NCBI GenBank assembly: GCA_902796265.1
Contig: CADBOG010000129.1
Location: 1 to 58,610, forward strand
DNA length: 58,610 bases
Origin: an uncultured Bacteroidota bacterium
Lineage (GTDB): Bacteria; Bacteroidota; Bacteroidia; Bacteroidales; P3
Direction of reading: 5' to 3'
Shown: in pieces, positions 1-12,700 of the stretch
Layout of the letters: each line of letters opens with the position of its first letter
How positions within the stretch are numbered: position 1 is the stretch's first letter
Translations under genes and position numbers: made by a program
The notes under the pieces: generated by a model
Seen by the model: only the letters and a program-made list of their open reading frames with translations
What the model was told of the DNA's origin: nothing
Database searches by the model: none

Positions 1-56
1 GGGGTTAATGTTAGGTTAGAGTTAAGTTAGACTTAGGTTAGACTTAAGTTAGAGTT
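1..56. repeat. 11-bp tandem array, copy A (cut by window edge)
   Basis: Five consecutive 11-bp units can be read from position 2 to 56, ending in AGGTTAGAGTT, AAGTTAGACTT, AGGTTAGACTT and AAGTTAGAGTT, followed by GGAA. Related 11-bp units occur at 31101-31199 (opposite orientation) and 55114-55179. The period is not a multiple of three and close to one helical turn, so the array is unlikely to code. By analogy with the copy at 55 kb, an associated minus-strand gene would lie left of the window. Function unknown. Confidence 0.8.
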
Positions 57-150
57 GGAAAAATGCTATTTTGGGGGTGAAAAACCGAAATGATAGTTAA
101 AAACTGTTAACGGTTTTAGATGGGTTCGAGTTGACTTTATGAAAACCTTC

Positions 151-195
151 TGATACCCTTAATGATACTCTTATGACACCCTCATGACACCCTCA
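151..195. repeat. Direct repeat TGA(C/T)ACCCTCA, about 4 units
   Basis: Units read TGATACCCTTAA, TGATACTCTTA, TGACACCCTCA and TGACACCCTCA, with spacings of 12, 11 and 11 nt. The period matches the neighbouring array at 1-56 but the sequence differs. No inverted counterpart was found nearby, unlike the repeat clusters at 31.5 and 55.5 kb. Confidence 0.7.
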
Positions 196-253
196 AGAAG
201 ACATGAAAACGAAGTTGCCTTGAAAATATAGAGGTGAGATTTTTCAATTTTTT

Positions 254-284
254 TTTGTTATTTCAGAAATTTTTCCTAATTTTG
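254..284 (+). promoter_or_regulatory. Bacteroidota sigma-ABfr-type promoter
   Basis: TTTG at 254-257, a 19-nt spacer and TAATTTTG at 277-284 match the Bacteroidota -33 TTTG / -7 TAnnTTTG consensus at its preferred spacing. Transcription would start near 290 and run toward the giant gene. Found by eye; no other plus-strand match was noticed before 725. Confidence 0.55.
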
Positions 285-554
285 GATTTCAATTTTGCTA
301 AACCTACTATAGTTCCCTGTAATGAGATGGGGAAGGGCAACTATTTAAGATACACTATTTTGTACTATATAATATAATATAATTACTCAAAAAAATTGTT
401 GACACAATAGTAACTCATTTCTGCTTTTTCAGTTGTAAAATGTGGGATTTCCTCGCTTTTTCAACATTTTCCAAATGTTAAAATTTTATAATTTCAACAA
501 GATATAAACAACCTGTTAACAACAAACGAACAACTTTCCAACTGCATGAATAAT

Positions 555-580
555 GGTTTCAGGTTTCAGGTTTCAGGTTT
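555..580. repeat. GGTTTCA microrepeat
   Basis: Three tandem GGTTTCA units plus a partial one. The same family appears at 28364-28405 inside a flippase gene and at 46271-46330 in an intergenic region. Confidence 0.7.
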
Positions 581-724
581 ATTCCTTACTTACGGTCGAC
601 AAGTTAATCAATCACATCGCAACTATTTTAATTGACATCTTAGAACGATAAACAATAATCAAATCATCTGACGAAATAAAATCAAATCATCAATTAATTT
701 ATTTATTAACCAAAAAACCACATC

Positions 725-3700
725 ATGAAAAGTAAAAATTACTTTTTGAGGTTACTCCTTCTGGCAGCACTACTGCTTCCTGGAGTAACTTGGAGCCAGG
801 TGGCAAAAGTCTCGGAGTACGACTTCAACGCCGATACCGCCACCTACACCTCCATCGTTGGCAATGGCGGTACCGCATGGTCTGCCGCTGACGTTCAGAA
901 TGGTTACACAACCATCGCGATGCCTTTTGGTATGCAGTATGGCCAGACTTCGATTGGCCGTGGAGCTACGCTCTACGTCTCGCAAGACGGCTATGTCACC
1001 ACAGGTGATGCTACCATGAGCGGCATTGTGATTGCTCCGTTGGGCACCCCCTCCGGCTTCACCGGTCAGGGTTCCAACACCATCTACTCCAAGGTGGAGA
1101 GCAACAAGGTAACCATTGAGTGGAGAAAGCTCAAGGTTGGAAACAACATTGTCAGTTTCCAGCTCGTGCTTTCCAACACTGGTGCCATCAGGTTCAATTA
1201 CGGCCCAATGACACTATCAACTACGTCGCAGGTCTTTGCTGGAATGCAGTCCTCTGCGAACGATGTCTACTGCATGTCGACGGTCAACAACCGTTGGGAC
1301 ACCATCGTCCCTTCTTATCTCTCGTTGACCACGACGCGTACTCTCTCTCCCGCGGTGCATCCCTACTATGATGCCACCACCAACGAGGGACTCTCCTACA
1401 CCTTCACTCAGCCCGAGTGCGCTAAGCCCAACAGCTTCACTGCCGTCCCGGGCGACTTCAGCGTAACCTTCAACTGGACCGGTAATGGTTCTAAGTACCA
1501 GATTAAGTACAATCAGGGAGCCGACTTCACTCCTATGACCGAAGGCATCCTCCTCGACAACCTTACTGGTACCAGCACTACCGTCACCAACCTTTCCCAG
1601 CGTACTACTTACTATGCATACATCCGTGCCTTCTGCCAGACAAGTGGCAGCTGGAGTGCTTGGCGTGCTGTCTCTGATGAGAGCTTCACCACCGGTTGCG
1701 GCAACGAGCCTCTGCCTATGGTTCAGGATTTCACCAGCACCCCCATCTGCTGGGATTTCCTTAGCAGCAATCCCGATGCCTCCAACACCATTTGGATTGA
1801 GGGCGACGAAATGACTATGCGTGCCGGCACCGAGGATTACGGCTATGCCAACACTGTATACGCTGTTCTTCCCAAGTTCGATGCCAATCTGAATAACTAC
1901 GAACTTGATATCACAGCCAGCGTCGAGAGCCCCAGCTATGGTACTCTTACACTCGGCTACCTTACCAATATTAATAATATGTCAGGCTTTGTGGCTCTCA
2001 CCACTATCGAAGGCCTGTCCACTTCCAATCAGGATATTGCCCTCTACCTCACCGACTATGCAGCCATACCTTCGAATGCACGTCTGGCTTTGAGATGGAG
2101 TTTGAACACAAGCTACTACGACTGCTATATTGACCAGATTACTGTCAAGCCGCAGCCCACATGCTTCCCCATCAGCAATCTCCAGGTTACTGACATCAAC
2201 CCCACATCGGCAAAGTTCACCTTCACCGATGGCCACAACACTTCTGCAACTTATCAGTTGGTTTACGGAGCTCCTGGTTTCGACCCCGCTACCGCTACTC
2301 CCGTAACCATCACCAACGGCGGTGTTGTTAACACCCTCGAAGGCTCAACCCACTATGAGGCCTATGTTCGCGCAATCTGCGGAACTGAACAACTTGAGTG
2401 GGTCGGACCTGTTGACTTCTTTACTCCCTGCCCCGTTTCCTGCCAGCTCAGTTTCGAGATGGAGGATCAATATAACGACAGCTGGAATGGTGCATATATC
2501 AATGTCTATCAAAATGGAGAATTGATAACCTCAATAACTTGCGCTTCCGGTGAATCAGGAGAGACACAATCACTTACTCTCTGCGGTGGTGCCCAATACA
2601 GCCTTGTATGGGAAAGTGGTAGCTATGATAGTGAGTGCACGATGACTATCACCCATAACGGCAATGTAATCTACACAGGCGGTGCCCCCAGTGGAACTTT
2701 CGCCACCTTCAAGGCTTGCCCCGCTTGCGACGACCCGAGAGACCTTGCTATCAGTGCCAGCAAAGTGCTCACTTGGACCGCTGGTGATGCCACACAGTGG
2801 CAGGTGCGTTACGGTATTGCCGGTTCTGACAACTATACCACGCTAATTGTTAATTCAGCAACCGCTACTCTGCCCCTCACGGGTGATGCTGGAACACAGT
2901 ATGAAATATCTGTTCGTTCCATCTGTGGTGCAGGCGATACTAACTTCTATGTAGCTCCTGTCTACTACACCATGCCTCTCAGCCTGCCTTACAGCTGCGA
3001 CTTTGAGAACGGTGCCACAGGCTTCATTACTCAGAGTACAGCTAGCAACGCTTGGGTTGTTGGAACAGCCAAGAGCAATGGCGGCAATGGTTACTACGTC
3101 TCCAACGACGGCACGAGCAATGCCTACTCAGATGGTTCCAATATAGCTTATGCATACGTAACTCTGCCGTTCGAGAATGCTGGTGACTATATGGTAAAAT
3201 TCGATTGGACCGCCAATGGTGAGTCTACTTGGGACTTCCTCCGTGTCGCCCTGGTGCCAGATAATGTTACTCTGATTACTACTTATAGCAATTCCTATAA
3301 CAACACAAATCCTACGGGTTGGATTGCTGTTGACGGTGGTTCGAAATTGAATTTGAGTACGTCTTGGAACACCCATGCCGAGCTTGTTTCTGTAACCACT
3401 CCTGGCATCTATAAGCTTGTATTTGCATGGATGAACGACGGTAGTGGAGGTTCGCAGCCTCCTGCTGCAATCGACAATGTCTCTGTAAAAGCTTTGAATT
3501 GCAACGCTCCTTCCAACATTACTCTCAATAGCGACGGAGCAGTTACTTGGACTGGCGGCAACACTACCCAGTGGCAAGTGCGCTGGGCTCTGGAGGGTAG
3601 CAGCAACTACACCTACGCTTATGTGTCCACTCCAAGCTACACATCTTCAACCTGGATTCCCAATACCAGCTATACTATCGACATCCGCTCCATCTGCGGT

Positions 3701-6700
3701 GCTAACGATACCCTGGATTGGATGACCTACGACTTCACGATGCCGTGCTTGCCAATGACAATCACTGCAGATGAGCCATACTTCGAGGGCTTTGAAAGCA
3801 CAACATTCCCCTCTGAATGCTGGCAGAACTACCACGTGAGTGGCCCTGGTACTTATCTATGGACACGCAACACATCCTCCAGCTATATTCATACTGGTAG
3901 CGGTAGCGCCAAGATTAACGATATGCAGAACCAGACACTCACAAACTTGGTATGTCCTCCTATCGCCATCGAGGCAAACCAGGCCAATGGTTATGGTGTT
4001 GAATTCTGGATGTACAGAAATGCTACTGGTACAAGCAAGGCTAATGAAGGTGTCCGTGTATGGGCTAGCCATACTCCCAGCACCACAGATGCCACGTTAC
4101 TTGTTCACGCCCATCGTTATACTGGCTTTGAGCCAATAGTTGGTAGTACAGGTTGGTATAAGTACGAGGCTACTATCCCAATAACAGGTACTGTGTATAT
4201 CATCTTTGAAGGTGTCTGCGAATATGGCAGCTCCTCTTATATGGATGATATCACTATTTTCAAAGTCCCCACTTGTCCGAAACCTAACAATATTGCCGCT
4301 TCCGATGTAACGTCCGAAGGGGCTACCATCTCTTGGAATGAAAATAACGGAGCCACCACTTGGCGTGTTCTTTATGGTCCTGCTGGTTTCGATCCCGCCA
4401 CCGAAGGCAATATAATTACCGCTACCGGTACCGCATCGGCAACCATCAATGGTATTAATCCTAATACCAGCTATGATGTCTATGTCCGTTCGGTTTGCGA
4501 AGCTGGTGTTGATTCCTCCGCTTGGAGCGATGCCTTTAATTTCCGCACCGCTTGCGGATCTCTCCAGGCTCTGCCATTCTCTGAGAACTTCAGCGGATAC
4601 ACGGGTATACCGAGCAGTCCTACTGGAACTCCTGTTACGACTCCTTACTGTTGGAGCTATTACAGCAATGGTACGAATACTCCCACGTCATCAAGCAGTT
4701 ATTATGGCAGTGTAATTAGTTATGGTTATACCTCGTCATATGCTTGTTTAGAGGTTAACAATCCATACCTTTGTATGCCTATCCAGTTGACAGGTGCCAA
4801 TGTAACAAATGAGTCATATATCGGCTATGGAACATCACGAGGCAGCGTTAAGATTGCCGCTATGCCACTGTTCGACCAACCGATAAACAACGTTATGGTT
4901 TCGTTCGACTATAAGATGAGCACAGCTTACAGTGCAACAGGAGCTGCCGCTGTTCTTGAACTTGGTTATATTACAGACAATGATTTTGCCACCTTCCAGT
5001 CGATGCAATCTTGGAATGCTGTGACTACGACACAGCATATTGCAGATATGTCGCTCTCTACACTGGCTGCTAATGCTCCTACCAATGCTCGTTTGGCTTT
5101 CCGCTTCTCGGGTACTCATAATGGTACTGGTACATATAGCTATTCCACTGTATATTGCGGTATCGACAATATCGTTGTTAAGGTTATCCCCAACTGCTTT
5201 GCTCCTCAGGCAAGCACGATTGCCGCTACTGATGTTACACCTACTAGTGCAACCGTTAGCTGGGTTGACCAGAACACCAATACCCCTATAGCTTGGAAGG
5301 TGAAGTACAGCAGTGATGCCAATTTCGATCCTACTACAGATGGTACTGCCACCACTGTTTCATCACAGAGCATTAACCTCACCAATCTTAGCGATGCTAC
5401 ATTATATTATGTATATGTAGGCGTCGACTGCGGTTCCTTCGGTGAGAGCGAATGGAGTGATGCTTTCACTTTCACTACTCTGTGCAACCCAAGAACTCTT
5501 ACTTTAGCCACTCCTTTTGTTGAGGATTTCGACAGCTACACTGCTGAGGTGACCAGCTCTACGGCTCCTACCTCTTATCCTAACCATTCAATGCCTAATT
5601 GCTGGAACTTCTTGAATATGAGCCAAACAACCTCGACTTATCCTCAGATGTTCCTCACTGCTTACAGCACCTATGCTGTGAGTGGCAACTGCCTGTTCTT
5701 CAAATCGAGTTCGGCAACTCCCGCATTCGCTATATTGCCGAAGTTTACCAATGCTCTTGGCGATTTGCAAATGAGTTTCACCTATCGTAATGAAGGTGCA
5801 TCGACATCCAATGGTATACTGTCTATTGGTTATATGACCAATTCGAACGATCCTTCTACCTTTGTTGAGGTTGAGTCTATGCCTCAGATTACTACCAAGA
5901 CTCGCGTGGATCACATGTTCAATGGTGACAATATCCCTGCTGGTGACTACTTTATTGCATTTAAGTACACAGGTGGTACTTCAAATAACTATTATCTTGC
6001 TATTGATGATATTGAAGTCAGCGTATTGCCTCCATGCGTAAAACCGAACAATGTCCATACTACAGCATTGGCTTACAATGCCGCTACCATCGATTGGACA
6101 CAGAACAGCACCAACGCTACCGAGGGTAGCTGGGAAGTGATGTTCGGTGAAAGTCCACTGGATGTTACTACTGCAACTGTTACCACTCTGAGCGACCACG
6201 TGTTCAATGCTACTGGTCTCGATGAGCAAGTAACCTACGACTTCTATGTACGCGCCAACTGCGGTGCTGACGGTTATAGTGATTGGAGTGATGTATTCAC
6301 TTTCACCACTCCTTGTGCTCCTATCACCGTCACTAAGTACAACCCCTACATCTACGGTTTCGAAGATGTTGCCGGTACCGGTTCTTCTCAGCCCATCAAT
6401 GGCTGCTGGGCTAAGGGTACCAACTCGAGTACTGCTTACCCCTACCCGAGCAACACAGCTTCTTATCTTAGCGCCAACACAAACCCCATTACTCCGACCA
6501 ACAGCTACTACCTCTATATGTACGGTACTAATACTTATTATAGCTATGCCGTACTGCCCGAGTTCAGCAACCCGCTCAGCTCTCTGCAGCTCTCGCTCAA
6601 GGCTATGAGAACCAGTAGCACCACTACATACGGTGTACTCCAAATCGGTTACATGACCGACCCGACCGACATCAATACATTTGTAATGGTTCAGCAGGTT

Positions 6701-9700
6701 CAGCCTACATATGCTGCAAGTCCCAACTACAATTGGCAGACCTTCACCACCTACTTCGACAATGTGAATGCTCCTGCCGGCGCTCGCATGGCCTTTATGG
6801 TTCCTGCTGCTGGTACTAACTACACTTATGTCGATGACATCGAGGTTATGCCTGTTCCCACTTGCCGTGTGGCTACCAACCTCACCTCGGAGAATGTCTA
6901 TGCCAAGACTGCCAACCTGAGCTGGACAGACAACTGCCTTGTCACTCCCGCTGCTTGGGAGGTACGTTATGCTCCTGTTGCTGCCGACCTCGACAACGAG
7001 GGTGTAAGCATCTATCCTACTTCCACTTCCACCGCTCTCGCCAACTTGTTGCCCGAGACCGATTACCAGTGGAAGGTGCGTAGCATCTGCGTTGCCGCCG
7101 CCAACAATGATGGTGACACCGCTGACTGGAGCACCGTTGCTAACTTCTCCACAACTGCTACCTGCGTTGCTCCTACCATTAGCACTCCTGTAGCTACTGC
7201 TAATAGCGTAACCCTCAGCTGGGACGAGAACACTATGCCTGATCCCGCTACCACATGGGAGGTCGCTGTCGGTGAGATAGGATTCAACCAGAACATCGCT
7301 GGTCAGCACTTCACAACCACACAGAACACCAACTATGTTGTTGATGGTCTCCGTCACTCTACTGCTTATCAGGTCTATGTCCGTTCACTCTGCTCGGATG
7401 AAGACTGGAGCGATTGGAGCGTTGCCAAGACCTTCAACACTTCTTGCGGTCCTTGGCAGTATGCCGATATGCCGCTCGTCCAGACCTTCCCGGGTACCAC
7501 CTTACCCAACTGCTGGACTAAAGCTGGTGGTTCTACATCTATAAGTAGCAATAGAATCAATATCTATGGTGCTCACAGCATGGTTATCCTTCCTGAGATG
7601 GGCTTTGCTCTCGACACTATCGAGATGAGCTTTGAGGCTGCCAACTATAGCGGTACTACCGAGCGCAGCTTCCAGATTGGTTACCTTGCCGACGGTATGG
7701 ATACTACCTCCTTCACCGCTGTTGAGACCATCACCCTTAACTCTGCTAGCTACAACCAGTACAACGTTTCGTTTGCCGACATCAACAATACCACTGGTCG
7801 CTACATCGCTATCCGCGGTATTCAGACAGGCACCACTTGGGCTGACTTCAACGTCCGCAACGTCCAGGTTAAGCTCCGTGAGCCTATCGCCTACCTGCCC
7901 AGCAACGAGACCGAGAGCAATTGCGTTGTCTTCTACATGGCCGACACCGTCAACCATGAGGGTACTTATGCCAGCAACGTCAATATGACTCAGACCATCT
8001 ATCCTGGTGAGCCTGGTAAGGTTCTCCACCTCACTGGTATCATGGATTGCGAGTATGGTTACGACTTCCTCACCATCTACGAGGGTGTCGGCACCAACGG
8101 CACTATCCTCTTCCAGGGTACTGGCTACAATGACAATATCGACATCATGACCGACAGCTACGACTGGGTCAACAAGGGTGCTATGACTATTGTCTTCACC
8201 TCCGATGTCGACAACTCTGACCAATATCTCGGCTTCAAGCTCTTGGCTCAGTGCGAGTGCCCCTCCATTGCTCCTCAGCGAGAATGGATTGTTGACACCA
8301 ACACCGCCTTCACATGGGTCAATGGTCGTACTTACACCAACAACGTTACCGTTGCCAACCAGCCCGACAAGAGCTGGAGCGAAGAGTATATGGAGAAGAA
8401 TGTTGGTGGATGCGACTCTGTCTACCACACACTCCAACTCAATATCCATCCGACCTACAACCTCACCGCTACCTACGAACTCTGCCAGCCCAACAGCTAT
8501 GAGTTCTACGGTGAGAACCTGACCGCTACCGGCGTCTACACCCGCACTGTTCAGACAATCTATGGTGCCGACAGTACCACTACTCTGACTCTGCAGGCTC
8601 ACCCCGCCCCGACAGCTTATATCTATGTCAACGGTCAGCGTACCAATGGTGCTATCGACGCTTTCTGCGACAATGCTGACCTCGTGATGACTGCCCGTTC
8701 CACCATCGAAGGTTCTACCTACAAGTGGGATGACAACAGCACCGCTGCTGTCCGCACCGTCAATCCGCATGAGAACGCTAACTACACCGTTACAGCTTAC
8801 GATCCCGTCTACGGTTGCGCTAGTAATCCTGTTGACCTCGCTGTCACCACCACTCCGGTACCCGTGCTCAGCATCGAGGTTTCTCAGGATGCCATCTGCG
8901 CTGGTGCTTCCAGCACACTCACTGTGAACGATGCCAACAATACCGGCTGCACCTACCAGTGGAGCAACGGCGAGACTGGCAACAGCATCACTGTGACCCC
9001 CACCGCAACTACCGAGTACACCGTTACAGCTACCACTCCCAACGCCAGCGCTTGCACCGCTACAGCTTCGGCCACCATTACGGTCAACCCGCTGCCCGTT
9101 GTCACCATCACTCCTTCGGCTACTCAGATTTGCCGTTACGACAACCTGACCCTCTCTGCTACCGAAGTTGATGGCTATACCTACGAGTGGAATAGCCTTG
9201 GTGCTACTACTGCTGAGGTTACCTTCGTTCCCACCGCCACTGCAAACTACACTCTTAAGGTGATCGATGAGAACAACTGTTCATCAGAATTTACTTCAGC
9301 TACCGTTACAGTACGTCCTGCATATAATATTAATGATACATTATCTATATGCGAGGCTATGCTTCCTTACACTTGGGGCACTCAGACACTCAACGATGTT
9401 GAGGGTGGCGACTATGTCCAGACTTGGACTATTGGCTACGGCTGCGACAGCACCGTCAACCTGCATCTTGATGTCACCGCCACCGGTGTTTCCAATGCTT
9501 ATGCCACCTACTGCGAGGGCGCTAACTTCACCTTCGGACAGGGCGAGTATCTGACCAACCATGTTGCTGACCTCAACGTCACCTCACTGAGCTACGTCGA
9601 TACCACCTCCAATGTCTGCCCGGTCAAGTACAACCTGTTCCTCACCGTCAATCCCAATAAGGCTACCTCCTTCTTCGTTGACGAGTGCGACAGTTACACT

Positions 9701-12700
9701 TGGAACAATGTTGAATACACCGTTGCTGGCGAACATGTCCAGAACCTCCAGACCGTCAACGAGTGCGACAGTATCGTCACTATGAACCTTACTCTCCGCC
9801 ACTCAACCACCGGTATCGATGTCCAGAATCCTTGCGACAAGCTCGTTTGGATTGATGGCCTCACCTATACCGAGGACAACAACACCGCTCAGTACACTAT
9901 CCAGAATGTTGCTGGCTGCGACAGCTTGGTGACCCTCAACCTCACCCTCCGTCACGCCAACACCGGCATCGATAACATCCGCTGGTGCAACACTCCTGAG
10001 TATACCTGGATTGATGGTGTTACCTATGACATGAACGAGACTGATGGCAATGTCCGTTACCTCCTGCCCGGTGTTACCAACCAGGCTGGTTGCGACAGCG
10101 TCCAGATCCTCAACCTCGTCTTCAACCTTGCTGCTGATACTCTCGCTTGGGCCGACACCAGTGTCTGCGATATCTTGATCCTCGACACTGTGGCTTGCGA
10201 CGGCAGCCTCGTTGAGTGCCAGATTGACCAGGACGGCCAGTACGAACTGAAGACCTCTATCGGCAATGGCCGCTATGTCGTCAGCCGCTACAATGTCACT
10301 ATCACTCATAGCGACTACCACACCAGCATCGTCCGTAACGAATGTCTGCCTTACGAGTGGAGAGATGGTAACAACAATCTCATTGCTGTTATCAACGATA
10401 TCTACAACACCACTGGCGATACCAACATCTCCATTACCTTCTCTGAGGCTACTAACGGTTGCGACCGCACCGAGGTGCTCCGTCTCATCAACGCTAAGCC
10501 GCAAACCTACAACTATGTCGATGCTCAGATTTGCCTTGGTGAATCCTACAACTATGGCAGTGTTGTATTGACACCTACTGCTGCTGGCACCGAGACACAT
10601 CGTTTCGCTACTGGCAAGACCAATGCCTTTGGTTGCGACTCCACCGATTTCATCACCCTGACAACCTATCCGACCTCAGAGGAGACCCTCGATGTCACCT
10701 TCTGCGAGAACGATTTTGAAAAGGGTGCCGATAGTGCATACCACTACACCTTCGTCAACGAGGAGAACAGCACAGAGACTGTTGACCTGACCTTCGCCAA
10801 CGCTCTCAATGGCCAGCCCTACAATGGTTCTACCGTTGCTAACTGGACAACAGAGAAAGGTTGCGCTCGTACCGTCACCGTCAACTTCACCGTCAATCCT
10901 AACACCAGTACCATCTTCGAGACCACTCAGCTCTACACCTACACTTGGAATGGTGTTACCTATGACAACGAAGGTTTCTACACCGATAACGCTGTTATCG
11001 CCCAGAACGTTTACGGTTGCGATAGCCTCGTTACCCTCAACCTCACTCTGCACGACACTGTCTACAATACCGAAGACATCCATGTCTGCACCAGCTATGA
11101 GGGTCCTGATAATGTTACCTATCGTGAGAGCAAGACCTTCACCAAGACTCTTGAAGGTGCTTCTCAGTATGGTACCGACAGCGTGTTAGTTACCAACTAC
11201 ATCGTTAACCTCAACCCGCTTACCGATGTTTATGTTGCTTCTACCGATCCTTACACTTGGATTGACAATATCGAGTACACCACCACCGGTGAAGCCTTCT
11301 ATACTCTCTCCGATGTGAACAACTGCGATAGCACAATCCACCTGTTCTTCACCAAGCTTAATTCCATCGTCCTTTGCGAAGAGACTCTACCTTTCGAGAC
11401 CGAGTTCGGCTTCACAATCGATGCTAATTCTGTCAGCAACACCTACATGAACAATGACCCGAAGGGCAACGACACTATCGTTTCCTACGTCATCAACATG
11501 CAGACCCACAATGTCCTCGTCGACAATGGTTGCGACAGCTACACATGGGATGCTACCGGATTGACCTACACCGAGAGCGGTGTCTACTTCTATGATTACA
11601 CCAACGCCAACGGTTGCGCTAGCGCTGACACCTTGAAGCTGACTGTTTACAACAACACCAACAGCAGCGAGACCGTCACTGCTTGCGACACTTACGACTG
11701 GACAAATCATAACACCACCGTTACCAAGACCGTAAGTGGCGTTTACACCAACAGCTACCTCACTGTCAACAATTGCCCCAGCGTCGATACTCTCTACCTC
11801 ACTGTTAACTATAACACCAACAGCGCTACCGATGCTGTTGCTTGCGATAGCTACCTCTGGAATGGTACAAACTACGACGCTACCGGTGAGTATACCTACG
11901 ACTACACAGCCACCAATGGTTGCGCTAGTGTCGATACTCTCCGCCTGACTATCGGCACCGCTGGCAATACTATTGTCAACGAGGATGTCTGCAACACCTA
12001 CACTTGGGCTGAGAACGGCCAGACCTACACCGAGAGCATTAGAGACAGTGTTGTTATGACCGGCTTCGCTGGATGCGACAGCACCATCATTCTCAACCTT
12101 GTTGTCCGTCACAGCACTTCTGAAACCGTTGAGCAGACAGCTTGCGATTCCTTCACTTGGGCTCAGAACGGCGTTACCTACACCACCTCTGGCAACTACA
12201 TTGACACCATCGACAATGAGGCTATGTGCGACAGTATCGTAACCCTCGCCCTGACCATCAACAACAACAGCAACACTGGTTTCACTGAGACCGCTTGCAA
12301 TAGCTACGAGTGGACCAACAACGGCAATGTCAACAACTACACCGTTAGCGGAACCTACTACAGCAGCTATAACAATCTTGCCGGTTGCCCGAGCGTCGAT
12401 ACTCTCTACCTCACTGTCAACCACAGCAACAGCTATGATACTACTATCTATAGCAGCGAGGGCTTCTATGAGTTCATCATTGTTGCCAACGATGTAACTT
12501 ATGACACCCTCTTCCAGGCTAACACACCGACCACCTTCGGTCCTCTGACAGCCACCTTTACCAATGCTGAGGGATGCGACAGCGTTGTTAACTACACCTT
12601 CGTAGTCGGAACAACCCGCACCAAGACAGATATCGTTGTTGCTTGCCAGGAGTACACCTGGGCACGCAACGGTGAGACATACGTCTTCATCAATGCTGAA

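Larger units (their letters stand above)
58..724. other. Non-coding region upstream of the giant gene
   Basis: No convincing ORF lies here. From left to right it holds a second 11-bp periodic repeat at 151-195, a consensus Bacteroidota promoter at 254-284, an AT-rich stretch with TATAATATAATATAAT near 366-382, and a GGTTTCA microrepeat at 555-580. If the promoter drives the giant gene, the untranslated leader is about 435 nt long. Confidence 0.6.

Noticed and set aside
1-56. Telomere-like repeat or linear chromosome end
   Set aside because: The TTAGG-like look is superficial: the period is 11 and internal copies exist at 31 and 55 kb.
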